The notes: generated from the letters alone by a model not told the origin. A DNA stretch of 64,000 bases from GCA-2794515 sp033763335 (GCA_033763335.1 JANRKU010000090.1:1-64000), one strand, 5' to 3'; shown: positions 44,699 to 53,326, counted from the first letter of the stretch. Made by a program: numbers and translations.

Positions 44699-45206
44699 TG
44701 GGAGTTTCTCCTTTATCAACCTGAACGACTTGAAGGAAGCAATCACCGCGCACAGCGATGTTGTAGAACTCCCCCGGTGTCAAATTCCATAGCGTTTGAG
44801 AATCGGCGGGGTAATCTTCAACGCCTGTGTGCAAGGGGTTCACGAATGAGAGAAGGTTACACATCGCAGTTTCTTTGATGATGGGCAAATAGCCCATATT
44901 GGTAGAGCGCAAAGTGCTTTCCCATACAAGGCTTTCACCTTGGTACACATAGAACTTGAACAGCTTATGCGTATCTGGTACACGGCATTTAAGTTCCGCT
45001 TCAAATTCATCAATGCTAACGATGTAGGCATTGTGCGTCGCCTTAATCGTTTCGGCGGTATTGGTGACTATATCGGCAAAGGAGTTAAATCCACCAGCAA
45101 GCACCATTGAGAATTTCCACAATGGGTCCATGTGAACCAACATCCATTGCCCCGCTAATTCGGTGTAGGCATATAGGTATTTGTCGTCATCTTGAAATTT
45201 AGTCAT
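44688..45206 (-). CDS. hypothetical protein
   Basis: 172 residues, soluble. No domain recognised. It overlaps the upstream gene by eight bases and the downstream one by 11, within a continuous leftward chain of small genes (about 48.5 to 44.5 kb). Confidence 0.6.
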   Translation of the reverse strand: MTKFQDDDKYLYAYTELAGQWMLVHMDPLWKFSMVLAGGFNSFADIVTNTAETIKATHNAYIVSIDEFEAELKCRVPDTHKLFKFYVYQGESLVWESTLRSTNMGYLPIIKETAMCNLLSFVNPLHTGVEDYPADSQTLWNLTPGEFYNIAVRGDCFLQVVQVDKGETPNGQ

Positions 45207-45465
45207 TGGATTGCTCCATGCGCTGTTCGGCGTGGATTTTCAAACGCAACGATATTTCTGTGTCCATATCTGCCCATGTGATGCGCCGAGCGTCGGGGTG
45301 TTTCCCCCACCCGCCCAACTCTGCCAATTTGCGAGAGCCAAACTCGTCTGTGTCTAAATCAGGCACGACTTTTGTTGGTTGCAAAATATGTAGTAGGTAG
45401 CTTGCGCCTTTTTTGGTGACGGCAAAGACAACCTCACCTTTTGCTTGATAGTTAGTCTGAATCAT
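45199..45465 (-). CDS. small hypothetical protein
   Basis: 88 residues from M-I-Q-T-N-Y. The open frame continues 53 codons upstream, but that part runs through the previous gene in another frame and is Thr/Arg/Ser junk. A G-A-S-Y-L-L-H-I-L-Q strand and an acidic middle are the only notable features. Confidence 0.55.
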   Translation of the reverse strand: MIQTNYQAKGEVVFAVTKKGASYLLHILQPTKVVPDLDTDEFGSRKLAELGGWGKHPDARRITWADMDTEISLRLKIHAEQRMEQSND

Positions 45466-45991
45466 CTGTGCGCTCCATAATCTCTTTTGCATACGGATAG
45501 TATTCTGAATCGTGCGGGTCGTTCTCATAGATGTGCTTCGCGCAGACAGGGCAGAGAGCATCATAGGGATGGTCTGTGTTGTCCCAAACATTAGGGCTTG
45601 GTTCAAAGTCGTCGTCGTCGTCAAACCCGTATTCTTGGGCTACGTTGCAACTACCACAGTAGGAATAATCCTTGTGGTCTTTGCGCCATGTCGCCTCATC
45701 TACCGCAATGGTCTTGAGCAATTCAAGTAGCTCGTCCCATTCGGCATCCGTTAAGCGTTGGAGAGGGGTGTCCCCCTCATCATCCTCGAAATACGACACA
45801 AGCCGTTCCTCTGTGGAATAGCTGGTGCTGTGTGCATTGCCCAACCAGATATGCCACTGGCTGTCTGGCTCGTACCAGATATTGCAGTCAATGGCTTCGT
45901 TGCCGTTGATAAGCACGATGTCGTGCAATCTGTCGGCAATAATCGTAGTGGTTTGCGCCTTAATCATGTCAAACGCTTCTTGAACGGTCAT
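45452..45991 (-). CDS. acidic protein with paired CxxC motifs
   Basis: 179 residues, rich in Asp/Glu. C-G-S-C near 125 and C-P-V-C near 158 flank an acidic loop with five Asp in a row, suggesting a zinc ribbon. No known family recognised. It overlaps both neighbours (14 and four bases). Confidence 0.6.
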   Translation of the reverse strand: MTVQEAFDMIKAQTTTIIADRLHDIVLINGNEAIDCNIWYEPDSQWHIWLGNAHSTSYSTEERLVSYFEDDEGDTPLQRLTDAEWDELLELLKTIAVDEATWRKDHKDYSYCGSCNVAQEYGFDDDDDFEPSPNVWDNTDHPYDALCPVCAKHIYENDPHDSEYYPYAKEIMERTDDSD

Positions 45992-46227
45992 TTCGCATCC
46001 TTATAGGTATACATGAAGATGTCGGGGTCGGATGTGGCGTGTTTCTCCAAACGTGGCGAGTTGTAAACCTCGACGCATTGCGGTCCGTAGAGCGCGACGG
46101 TATCCCCTTCTTCAAAGCCGTTCCCGCGCAATGCGAGACCGGGCATAATGAAGCCGGGCTTGTCGCACATTTGAAAGCGGGAGAAACCCGCATTGATAAG
46201 TTGGTCCACTGTTCGCAAGTCCAGCAT
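45988..46227 (-). CDS. small hypothetical protein
   Basis: 79 residues, compact, beta-rich by pattern (G-D-T-V-A-L-Y-G-P). It starts on the last base of the preceding stop and overlaps the next gene by four bases. Function not recognised. Confidence 0.55.
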   Translation of the reverse strand: MLDLRTVDQLINAGFSRFQMCDKPGFIMPGLALRGNGFEEGDTVALYGPQCVEVYNSPRLEKHATSDPDIFMYTYKDAK

Positions 46228-46634
46228 TATTCACCGTCCGTACTAGGTAAATTTTCATAGAGTAAAATCGTGCTGATAAGTTCATTCAATTCTTTCTCAA
46301 CGGCAGGGTAGCCCTGCACAAGTGGCACAAGCTGACTCATCTTGGCTGACGATGGTAGCCAGTGGGTGACATGACGCGCCCAATGTCGAGACTCTAATAT
46401 CCCCTCGAATTGCACAGTGAGACACCATAGAATCTGTATCACTGCCGATTGGATATGAACGTTGGCGAGGCGGTTTGGTGTGCAGGCTTCGCTGAGAAAA
46501 TCTATCCATGCTTCGTTCTTAAAGAAACTGTTAGAGTCGCTCCATAAATGCGCCATCATGTCGCCAAGTTGTAGGAGGCTGTTACTTTCCGTCACGAGCG
46601 TAAGCATATCGTCTGTGGTAATTGTGTCGCTCAT
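46227..46634 (-). CDS. hypothetical helical protein
   Basis: 135 residues, largely helical by composition, acidic N-terminus (I-T-T-D-D-M-L-T-L). No domain recognised. Overlaps both neighbours by one to four bases in the leftward chain. Confidence 0.6.
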   Translation of the reverse strand: MSDTITTDDMLTLVTESNSLLQLGDMMAHLWSDSNSFFKNEAWIDFLSEACTPNRLANVHIQSAVIQILWCLTVQFEGILESRHWARHVTHWLPSSAKMSQLVPLVQGYPAVEKELNELISTILLYENLPSTDGE

Positions 46635-46915
46635 TCGGTAGCTTCCTCCACGTATTCAACGATTTTTTCATCTAACCAAACATTGAGCTTTTTCCCTAAC
46701 TCGTGAAGGGTTTCTGCACCAATGAAGGTTGAGTCGTGGTAATCCTTTTCTCCAATGGAAACGTACAGATATACCTGTACAAGATAGTTATCTTTGCCCC
46801 GTAGCGATTCGTAAGTAGATACATCGTATTTAACGCCTTCTGGCGCGGTGATGTTGAGGCGTTCTTTGATTGCCTCAAAATCTAGGGGTGGTAATGGCTT
46901 AAATGTGATAGTCAT
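46631..46915 (-). CDS. small hypothetical protein
   Basis: 94 residues: a basic, Pro-containing start, a beta-like centre (Y-L-V-Q-V-Y-L-Y-V) and an acidic helical tail. Overlaps both neighbours by four bases. Function not recognised. Confidence 0.55.
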   Translation of the reverse strand: MTITFKPLPPLDFEAIKERLNITAPEGVKYDVSTYESLRGKDNYLVQVYLYVSIGEKDYHDSTFIGAETLHELGKKLNVWLDEKIVEYVEEATE

Positions 46916-47142
46916 TTTGACTCCTTCGGTTCTAGTGTGAAGATAGGACCTAATGAGCCAAGCATCTTCAGCAAGGCTTCTGCTGTTTCGGGCGAGATAC
47001 GGAACATAACCTCTCCCACCTTTGCAAGATGCCCGTGGTCGCCAACGGGAATGAATACATAAGACACTTCATTCGCAAGTGGATAGATGTAACCGATGTT
47101 GGGGTAGGTAACGGGAATCTTGATTCTGATGCCATATTCCAT
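46912..47142 (-). CDS. small hypothetical protein
   Basis: 76 residues from M-E-Y-G-I-R, whose ATG shares one base with the upstream TAA (TAATG). An in-frame extension of 24 codons would run inside the upstream gene and is not credible. Function not recognised. Confidence 0.55.
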   Translation of the reverse strand: MEYGIRIKIPVTYPNIGYIYPLANEVSYVFIPVGDHGHLAKVGEVMFRISPETAEALLKMLGSLGPIFTLEPKESK

Positions 47143-47807
47143 TAGCGCACCTCTGGATTCAGTTGAATAATCCGGGCGCGGATGAGTTCCCATGATACGA
47201 AAGGCGACGACCAACTAACCACAATTTCTAGGTCGTGGTCAGTCCAGTCCCACCAATACCCCGTCATGAGGGATTCAAGCGAGGGGTATGGTTTAACTCG
47301 CCATGATTTAAGGTCAATAGCGAAGGGTTTCCCTTTTGTGGAGGGCAGGTCTAACCCGTCAAAATCGCCGTTGTAGTCATTGGCAATCCCATAGTCGTTT
47401 CCTGTAGGACTACCCCACACGAAATGACCTTCTTCGCGGATGACGTTAAATACCGCTTGGGATTCTTCGTTGGGCATGATGTCTGCCGTTGGCGTACCGT
47501 TTTCGATTTCTTCCAACACATGCGCTAATGAAATACGCACGTTGTTATCTACCATCCACGCGAGAATTTCTTCACGGGTGGGGAGATATGTGGGCACAAA
47601 TTGATTCCACAGGTCGGAGCAAATGATAATTGACGCTCTTTCGTTGCCTTCTACCGTGCTGATTACTGCGCTGATAGGGTGAACTGCGTTTTGCACATTG
47701 GTAATAGACCCATCTGGGCTAAAAGTCATATCGACGGCACTTAACCCTTCGTGCAACTGCTTGCCAACGTGTGAACCGAATTGCATATAGATATATTTGA
47801 TGGTCAT
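47142..47807 (-). CDS. hypothetical protein
   Basis: 221 residues, soluble. A Trp-rich C-terminal third (Y-W-W-D-W-T-D-H-D) and an N-terminal beta-like half. No domain recognised. It starts 18 bases after the nucleotidyltransferase-like gene. Confidence 0.6.
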   Translation of the reverse strand: MTIKYIYMQFGSHVGKQLHEGLSAVDMTFSPDGSITNVQNAVHPISAVISTVEGNERASIIICSDLWNQFVPTYLPTREEILAWMVDNNVRISLAHVLEEIENGTPTADIMPNEESQAVFNVIREEGHFVWGSPTGNDYGIANDYNGDFDGLDLPSTKGKPFAIDLKSWRVKPYPSLESLMTGYWWDWTDHDLEIVVSWSSPFVSWELIRARIIQLNPEVR

Positions 47808-47825
47808 AAAAACATCCTTCCTTGT

Positions 47826-48503
47826 CTAAAATAAGCCTGTCTGTTCTGGCGGTGGGGGTGGGGGCTGAATCAATTTGCGCGGAACACCAAACTGATGACC
47901 GATAGTCATGTATGTTTTGTAAATGAACTCACTGCGGATGTGCGGTTCAATGTAGGGCATCCCCCACAATTCAAACCACGCCCATTCATCAGGGCAATCA
48001 ATCTTCACGGATTGCGCGTTTGGCATCCAAGTGCCTCGGTCTTTGCCCGTTTCATCTATATCGGCTTTCCAGACACAAGATTCGAGCGTCCAGATAAACC
48101 CCTCTTTGACCACGTACGGGGCGTTATTCTTGATATGAGCAACAAACCACTCATTCGCGTCGCTCGGACCTGTACGTAGCCATGTTTGGAATCCGCGATT
48201 CTCTGGGACGTGGAAAAAGACATCAAATTTTATCTGTTGAAAGATGAGCGCCTTGTACTTTTCACCCCATGCGTGACCCTTTTTGATTTTGCCCTGCTTG
48301 AGCAAGAGGTCGAAGTGCATAAGGGTTGAGGGATGGTGCGCCATAACAAATTCAATGTCGTGAATATTTTCGGGAATTGCCTCTTTTGCCGACATTCTCC
48401 GACGGGCGCTACCGACTATTTTGATGTCGGATTTGCCTTCAATCGTTGTGACGGCAGGTAAAACCATATTGTAAAAAGCAGTGATTGTATCGTTTATACC
48501 CAT
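47826..48503 (-). CDS. polymerase-X-like nucleotidyltransferase
   Basis: 225 residues. The palm pattern K-I-V-G-S-A-R-R-R followed by I-H-D-I-E-F-V (near 29-54) is the Pol-beta-type G-S-x-R-R...D-I-(D/E) active site. F-D-V-F-F-H-V-P-E followed by L-R-T-G-P-S-D matches the thumb region of phage Pol-X-like proteins. The protein ends in six Pro and Q-T-G-L-F, a sliding-clamp-binding type motif (221-225). It is likely to add or fill nucleotides during repair of the element's DNA. It is first in the leftward chain and has its own promoter. Confidence 0.65.
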   Translation of the reverse strand: MGINDTITAFYNMVLPAVTTIEGKSDIKIVGSARRRMSAKEAIPENIHDIEFVMAHHPSTLMHFDLLLKQGKIKKGHAWGEKYKALIFQQIKFDVFFHVPENRGFQTWLRTGPSDANEWFVAHIKNNAPYVVKEGFIWTLESCVWKADIDETGKDRGTWMPNAQSVKIDCPDEWAWFELWGMPYIEPHIRSEFIYKTYMTIGHQFGVPRKLIQPPPPPPEQTGLF

Positions 48504-48530
48504 AAATGCTCCTTCTATACATTTTTACAT

Positions 48531-48566
48531 ATTATACCATAGATTTGTTGTATACGAACCAACAAA
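48531..48566 (-). promoter_or_regulatory. promoter and operator of the leftward small-gene operon
   Basis: On the minus strand an extended -10 TGGTATAAT (48531-48539) lies 28 bases before the ATG at 48503. Directly upstream is an inverted repeat TTTGTTG-N9-CAACAAA (48544-48566) occupying the -35 area. The same TTGTTG-N9-CAACAA spacing recurs at 55735-55755, suggesting one repressor. Confidence 0.6.
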
Positions 48567-48583
48567 CCTATGGCGAGAGGCAT

Positions 48584-49189
48584 CTAGCGCATGACATTGC
48601 CCAACGGGACACGCGACACGCTGAGGGTGTATTTGCCCTTAGTTGCAATATCCCACCCGCGATTCATGGACAATTCCCAGAGTTCTTTCTGGTACTGTTC
48701 TGGGGAGAAGCGAGTGGTTAATTCACCTTCGTATTTGCCTAACTCGTCAATGGCATCTGCCACAGTGTTGAGAAAACGGTCAAGCATATATGGGCGTTGG
48801 TGAACTGTCACAATTTCTGCAATCCCGCTTGGGGGAGTGGTTTCGACACGGAACTGGAAACGGCGAATATCATCTGGGAGAGTTACTTTGGTGGCGATTT
48901 CTGAGTAGATGGCTTGTGTGTAAGGATACCCACTTGCCTCAACAACGCAGACCTCAAACGCCTCGCGCACACGAGTCACCAGATATAGCCCACGATACTC
49001 GCGGATGGTGTAATCCATGTTTTGATAGTGTTTTTCAAACACTGCGCGGACGGTTAAGCCGATTGCCGATAGTTCAGAGATTGGGTCGGATTCTTCATAA
49101 ACCCGTTTCATCACAATCTCTTGTGCTGTGGCAGGTGTGCCGAGCCCAAGAAATTCCCAAGGCGATACTTTCATGGTTGGTGTGGTCAT
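48584..49189 (-). CDS. hypothetical protein
   Basis: 201 residues, soluble, mixed alpha/beta. No motif recognised. It overlaps its upstream neighbour by four bases and ends a second leftward chain that begins near 53.2 kb. Confidence 0.6.
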   Translation of the reverse strand: MTTPTMKVSPWEFLGLGTPATAQEIVMKRVYEESDPISELSAIGLTVRAVFEKHYQNMDYTIREYRGLYLVTRVREAFEVCVVEASGYPYTQAIYSEIATKVTLPDDIRRFQFRVETTPPSGIAEIVTVHQRPYMLDRFLNTVADAIDELGKYEGELTTRFSPEQYQKELWELSMNRGWDIATKGKYTLSVSRVPLGNVMR

Positions 49190-49566
49190 AATGCCTCACA
49201 AAATTCCGCCACGGCTTTACGCATGGCATCAACGGACGAAAAATACTGTGCTGTGACCCAACGGGCTTCCTCTACGTCATCTACCCAACGGGTAGCAACA
49301 TAGTACCCGTTGAAATCAGGTGTCGGGCTACCGTCATCGCTCATGTATTGATGTTCCCCACAAATATGGATACTGTAGTGGTGCTGGTTGGGGATAACCT
49401 TCATGTTGTGCAAGGCAAATTTCATCAATGCAATCTGAGCGTCCCACATTACGCCGATGTCGTCTACCAACACGGGGTTGATAAAGTATTTCTGCGCGGT
49501 GAGCAATACCCATTCGCCCCTGCTGGTGATAACTGGCGCTGGTGCTTCTTCAAGGTTAGACACCAT
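49186..49566 (-). CDS. hypothetical protein
   Basis: 126 residues from M-V-S-N-L, chosen because AAAGGA lies eight bases upstream; ATG codons at 49575 and 49593 are alternatives inside the previous gene. No domain recognised. Overlaps both neighbours. Confidence 0.55.
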   Translation of the reverse strand: MVSNLEEAPAPVITSRGEWVLLTAQKYFINPVLVDDIGVMWDAQIALMKFALHNMKVIPNQHHYSIHICGEHQYMSDDGSPTPDFNGYYVATRWVDDVEEARWVTAQYFSSVDAMRKAVAEFCEAL

Positions 49567-49894
49567 TTTGCTCATCCTTTGCGAATTTCTCAACGACTAC
49601 GCGCATAAAGCCTAATGCCCCATCGTAATCCCGCGAACAGGCGGTTACGCCCATCCATTGCCATGTTGCTTCCGTCATGCGGATGAGAATATAATTCCCC
49701 ATCTGCCATTCCTCATCACTGACATATTCACGGAGGACGATTACTTGCTGAAAATCTAACCGCTCGGCATTGGACATAACAAAATCTATTGGATTTTTAC
49801 CGACTGCTGTACTCTCGAATCCTTCAAATGGTTGCCATCCATGACGCGATGTGAGATCAACCCCTGCAATTTTCACTTCAACACGGTTATTCAT
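49556..49894 (-). CDS. hypothetical protein
   Basis: 112 residues from M-N-N-R-V-E, behind AAGGAGGATG. The open frame runs further upstream, but only as a shadow of the preceding gene. No domain recognised. Overlaps that gene by eight bases. Confidence 0.55.
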   Translation of the reverse strand: MNNRVEVKIAGVDLTSRHGWQPFEGFESTAVGKNPIDFVMSNAERLDFQQVIVLREYVSDEEWQMGNYILIRMTEATWQWMGVTACSRDYDGALGFMRVVVEKFAKDEQNGV

Positions 49895-50501
49895 CCCATC
49901 CTCCTTCACGAGCATTGATAGTTTCGCGGATGTTGTGCAAGGCGGTTGCCCATTCTGGCAGTTCTTTGGTGGCGGGCGACATATCATTGAAGATGTCAAT
50001 TAACGTGGGGATGCCATATTCTTCATCGTCAATCACCTCATCATCCCAACCACATTGGTTCTCGGCGCGAAAAAGGTCTGCCAGCATCGCCAAGATGAAT
50101 TTGGTATTGGGTAATGTTCTGTTCTGTATGGAACACAGCAATTGGCGCAATTGGTCAAAGTTTTCTTCGCCATCATCGCGGTCAATGGAAAAAACGCCAA
50201 CGTAACCCCGATAGTATGCCCATGTGTAATACAGCGTACCTAAATCGGTGTCACAGGAGTCAATATCCGTGTAGTAAGATAACACGCGAGTGTTGTCCCA
50301 CTTATCAGAGTCTCTCGCAATTACATTGGCTTCATCCCATTGGGGGATGCCGTCTTTGATGGGGATATAGTAAAGATGCTTGATGCCGAGAAATCCACCA
50401 ATGCCAAAAGGTGTTGTTGATTCCCCTTCGACAAGTGGTTTGTTTTCAAAAATTCTTGATGTTGCGTCTGATAACACTTTTTCGACAGGCAAATTAGCCA
50501 T
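49887..50501 (-). CDS. hypothetical protein
   Basis: 204 residues, acidic, soluble. No known motif. It starts three bases after the previous gene and overlaps the next by eight bases. Confidence 0.6.
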   Translation of the reverse strand: MANLPVEKVLSDATSRIFENKPLVEGESTTPFGIGGFLGIKHLYYIPIKDGIPQWDEANVIARDSDKWDNTRVLSYYTDIDSCDTDLGTLYYTWAYYRGYVGVFSIDRDDGEENFDQLRQLLCSIQNRTLPNTKFILAMLADLFRAENQCGWDDEVIDDEEYGIPTLIDIFNDMSPATKELPEWATALHNIRETINAREGGWDE

Positions 50502-50503
50502 CG

Positions 50504-50995
50504 TTATTTTGTCTCCTTGTACATAATTGACGCACCATAGCCGTTCCAGATTTGGACGGATTCTGCGCCGTTAGCGATTAGTTCTTGTGCGCGTTTGGTG
50601 ATTCTGTGGCATGAATGGTCAATATGCTCAACACCATCTACACAGATGCGGAATGGGCTTGCCCATTGCCACAAGCCGTATGGATTGCATAATTCCGCAG
50701 GTATAGACCATGTACGACACATCGGCAAATGGCGCGTGTATTCTTTCTCGCCTAGAGCATCTAGCGGAGAAATCACCACCTGCTGGTTAACGGCGTTATG
50801 CCATTCCAAGCGGACGATGCGATAGATACCGTTGCCTTCGAGTTCGTCCCACGCAATACTCTGGGTCTTCTTGTCGCTATACCGAAGGGCTGTAAAGCGT
50901 TCAGGGACGATGACATCCCCACCAACATAAAAATGGTGGATACTGCCATCGCCATTGACGAAACATAGATAGTCCACGTTAATCGGCGTGTTCAA
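50504..50995 (-). CDS. hypothetical protein
   Basis: 163 residues if TTG at 50995 is used (GGAG six bases upstream). A GTG at 50977 is an alternative, and a longer frame to 51034 lies inside the previous gene. It has several His and Cys, including a D-H-S-C-H pair, but no recognised domain. A degenerate CTAGA-N3-TCTAG palindrome (50752-50764) lies within the coding region. Confidence 0.5.
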   Translation of the reverse strand: MNTPINVDYLCFVNGDGSIHHFYVGGDVIVPERFTALRYSDKKTQSIAWDELEGNGIYRIVRLEWHNAVNQQVVISPLDALGEKEYTRHLPMCRTWSIPAELCNPYGLWQWASPFRICVDGVEHIDHSCHRITKRAQELIANGAESVQIWNGYGASIMYKETK

Positions 50996-51209
50996 TATGT
51001 TCTCCAAACAGCACCCGTTGTTGGCGCGTGCCATCCATAATCCCTACGCCTTGCTCCCCGCTAAAGGGGTCATTTGTGTCACCACCCCATCGCTCGATGG
51101 TATATACCGCAGGGAAGCCGATGCGCCGTACTCTATCCCCCACCTTAAATTGATACTTGGGCTTGCGCTTGCGGGGGGTTTTGACAATTTCTTCTTCTAA
51201 AATAGCCAT
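50979..51209 (-). CDS. small basic protein
   Basis: 76 residues: a Lys/Arg-rich N-terminus (T-P-R-K-R-K-P-K) and an SH3/Tudor-like beta pattern (F-K-V-G-D-R-V-R-R-I-G) that may bind nucleic acid or protein. Overlaps the HNH nuclease gene by 13 bases. Confidence 0.5.
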   Translation of the reverse strand: MAILEEEIVKTPRKRKPKYQFKVGDRVRRIGFPAVYTIERWGGDTNDPFSGEQGVGIMDGTRQQRVLFGEHIEHAD

Positions 51210-51529
51210 GACAATTTTTTCTCCCGATGCTTCTTCGTCTTGATAGCTTGCATTGCCCGATAGTCCCGTGTGTTATTGGGGTTAGTGGCGCTGTTTGCGC
51301 TCCGAGCACCTTCCTTCCCGATTTTCGAGAAGTGCGCTGTGCCATATTTCCACCGGGTCATCTCGCCACCCATGCGCGACCATTCAGGCTTTTGTTCAGC
51401 ATGAATAGCTGTGTGACAGGGTACGCATACATACATGAGGTTATCCTCATCATCTGTGCCACCCATACAGCGTGGGATAATGTGGTGAATATGCTGATGG
51501 TCTACTTGGTTACACCGTTGGCATAGCAT
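51197..51529 (-). CDS. HNH endonuclease
   Basis: 110 residues. The complete HNH motif is visible: C-Q-R-C near 3-6, H-H-I-I-P-R near 15-20, D-N-L near 29, and C-x-x-C-H near 35-39, i.e. a zinc-stabilised beta-beta-alpha metal nuclease. The rest is a basic tail. Such small HNH proteins are common in phages and mobile elements (homing, packaging or DNA processing); no intron or terminase is nearby to choose a role. Confidence 0.82.
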   Translation of the reverse strand: MLCQRCNQVDHQHIHHIIPRCMGGTDDEDNLMYVCVPCHTAIHAEQKPEWSRMGGEMTRWKYGTAHFSKIGKEGARSANSATNPNNTRDYRAMQAIKTKKHREKKLSWLF

Positions 51530-51532
51530 CGC

Positions 51533-51880
51533 CTATTCCCCCAGAAAGAGGGTAGTCAATGCCAACCGAGCGCCGATAATGGCTTTTTGGACGGATTCAA
51601 ATTCGCAGGGAGTATCACCCGCATTGCCGACGACAAACTTTCCGCCGACGTTGATGATGGGACGGGCTTCATTTAACACATCCGTGATATATATATCGCC
51701 GTCAAAAAATCCCGCTACAATAGGTGATTGTTGTGGGAAATATTGAAATCGGTTGTAAACACGGGCTTGGGTGGCGCGTTGCTCGGCTTCTTTCCGCTTC
51801 TTATCGGCGCGTTGCTTCGCTTCTGCCCGTTCAATCATTTCGTATAGAGCAACACGCTCGTTTAACTTGTTAACTTCCAT
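51533..51880 (-). CDS. hypothetical protein with coiled-coil start
   Basis: 115 residues from M-E-V-N-K-L, behind AAAGGAGA. The upstream in-frame extension lies in non-coding DNA. A charged helical coil (A-E-A-K-Q-R-A-D-K-K-R-K) precedes a beta-like C-terminus. No family recognised. Confidence 0.55.
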   Translation of the reverse strand: MEVNKLNERVALYEMIERAEAKQRADKKRKEAEQRATQARVYNRFQYFPQQSPIVAGFFDGDIYITDVLNEARPIINVGGKFVVGNAGDTPCEFESVQKAIIGARLALTTLFLGE

Positions 51881-51935
51881 TGCAAATCTCCTTTTGCTAC
51901 ATAAAAGATAAATAGACAACAAATGTGGTGTAGGG

Positions 51936-52256
51936 CTAGTCGTACAAATACTCACCCATACAGGTGAGCATCACAGGGCATTTCGTCGGGTTTGTGAATG
52001 AATGTGATTGGGGCTCGTCTTCCTCACCCCCATCATTGATGGTTCTCCACAGCTTGCGCGTGAGGGCATCGGCTTTAGCTTGCTTCATACCTTGTTCAAC
52101 AAGCCATTCAGTCGCATCCATACGCCGACGAAATGTGCCTGAGCGTGTGGGGAGATTAGACTCTGGGTTGTCCCAGATGAACCATTCCCAATACACGACA
52201 AAGGGCATCTCGCTAGGGTAGTAGCCTTGTGCTTGTAAGTCGCGGGTACTTGTCAT
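51936..52256 (-). CDS. hypothetical protein
   Basis: 106 residues from M-T-S-T-R-D, whose ATG overlaps the previous stop by four bases. A longer frame would read into that gene. Trp- and Glu-rich centre, no recognised domain. Confidence 0.55.
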   Translation of the reverse strand: MTSTRDLQAQGYYPSEMPFVVYWEWFIWDNPESNLPTRSGTFRRRMDATEWLVEQGMKQAKADALTRKLWRTINDGGEEDEPQSHSFTNPTKCPVMLTCMGEYLYD

Positions 52257-52468
52257 ATTCGCCTCGCTGAGGATTCGATTAAATGCACAATTTTTTGCTT
52301 CTTGTGTGCCTTCATCTTCGGCAATTCCCGCACGGTTGAGAACTGCCACCGTTTACGGTCAATGCGTGGATGAGTGCCTTTGACAGTGATTTCAGGCATA
52401 TCCCAATCGCCAGACAGTGGGGCGCTTCCCCAATGACCAAATGGAAAATAGTCTGGAAACGGAATCAT
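52253..52468 (-). CDS. small hypothetical protein
   Basis: 71 residues, Pro-rich start and basic C-terminal half (K-M-K-A-H-K-K-Q-K). It overlaps both neighbours by four bases. Function not recognised. Confidence 0.5.
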   Translation of the reverse strand: MIPFPDYFPFGHWGSAPLSGDWDMPEITVKGTHPRIDRKRWQFSTVRELPKMKAHKKQKIVHLIESSARRI

Positions 52469-52704
52469 GCGCGTGATGCCTCATAATTATCAATAAGGTC
52501 ACGGATGATGTCCTCGCGCCCCAATGGAGCTAAAGCATCCCAACAAAATGAGCCGATGGGGATTCCGCCGTTATAGATTGCGACATTGCGGTTGCTAAAT
52601 TTGTGTTCGAGATACAGGCGACGCGGGTGAGTGCGTGCTATAGAAGCGAAGATTGCCTCTATGTCAGCATTGCGTTCTGCAAGTGTTTCGCCAACTGGTA
52701 TCAT
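52465..52704 (-). CDS. small hypothetical protein
   Basis: 79 residues from M-I-P-V-G-E, behind AAGGAGAG. The open frame upstream overlaps the SSB-side spacer and lacks a start signal. No domain recognised. Confidence 0.55.
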   Translation of the reverse strand: MIPVGETLAERNADIEAIFASIARTHPRRLYLEHKFSNRNVAIYNGGIPIGSFCWDALAPLGREDIIRDLIDNYEASRA

Positions 52705-52806
52705 GTTTTTATTCTCTCCTTGTCGGAATAATGGAATAGCGTCGAAGTAAAATTTTTTTGCGCCATGATACATCCCGTTAAGGACATATCATGGCGCAAA
52801 AGACTA

Positions 52807-53223
52807 TCAGAACGGGATTTCAGACGTATTGTTTGGTGGCGGAGCGTAATCGTCGTAATTAGCGTTCCCGTGTTCACCATCACCTTGTGGCTTATTGCCT
52901 AAGAGAAGGAACGAGTCTGCGGTGAGTTCTAAGCTGGCTTTAGGTTCACCAGCAGAGTCCTTATAACCACGCGCTTCAACTTTGCCAACAACTTGAATAC
53001 GTTCACCCTTGCGGACGAGTTGATTGGCGAGTTCTGCCAATTTACGCCAGCATGTGACCCGATACCAAGTTGTTGCTTCTTTCTTCTCTTTGGTATTGCT
53101 ATCAGTCCATTTTTCCGTTACTGCAACCGTAAAGCTACAGACGGCGATATTGTTGGGCGTATAGCGCATATCTGGTTCTTTGCCGACGTTGCCGATGATG
53201 ATTGTTTGTTGAAAACCTGACAT
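52807..53223 (-). CDS. ssb: single-stranded DNA-binding protein
   Basis: 138 residues from M-S-G-F-Q-Q. The OB-fold signature is complete: I-I-I-G-N-V-G-K-E-P, C-S-F-T-V-A-V, W-Y-R-V-T-C-W, and G-E-R-I-Q-V-V-G-K-V-E. A Gly/Asn-rich linker follows and the end is S-E-I-P-F, the acidic-hydrophobic tip that recruits replication and repair partners. It is the first coding gene of a leftward chain and shows that the element handles its own single-stranded DNA. Confidence 0.95.
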   Translation of the reverse strand: MSGFQQTIIIGNVGKEPDMRYTPNNIAVCSFTVAVTEKWTDSNTKEKKEATTWYRVTCWRKLAELANQLVRKGERIQVVGKVEARGYKDSAGEPKASLELTADSFLLLGNKPQGDGEHGNANYDDYAPPPNNTSEIPF

Positions 53224-53277
53224 TGTGATGCTCTTTTCTCCCATATAGGGGCACAATTTTGACTTACTCTATTTTAC

Positions 53278-53309
53278 CACATATTTGTGTTTTTAATAAC
53301 AAATATGTG
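53278..53309. promoter_or_regulatory. inverted repeat at the ssb promoter
   Basis: An 11-bp perfect inverted repeat CACATATTTGT / ACAAATATGTG with a ten-base spacer lies 55 bases upstream of the ssb start. A TAAAAT -10-like box follows on the minus strand. The arms share TTTGT/ACAAA with the operators at 48544 and 55735, but the spacing differs. Confidence 0.5.
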
Positions 53310-53326
53310 TTTGTTGCATTGGAAAA

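Noticed and set aside
45466..45624. Upstream extension of the 45465 gene
   Set aside because: The extra 53 codons lie entirely inside the neighbouring acidic gene in another frame and encode Thr/Met/Arg runs.
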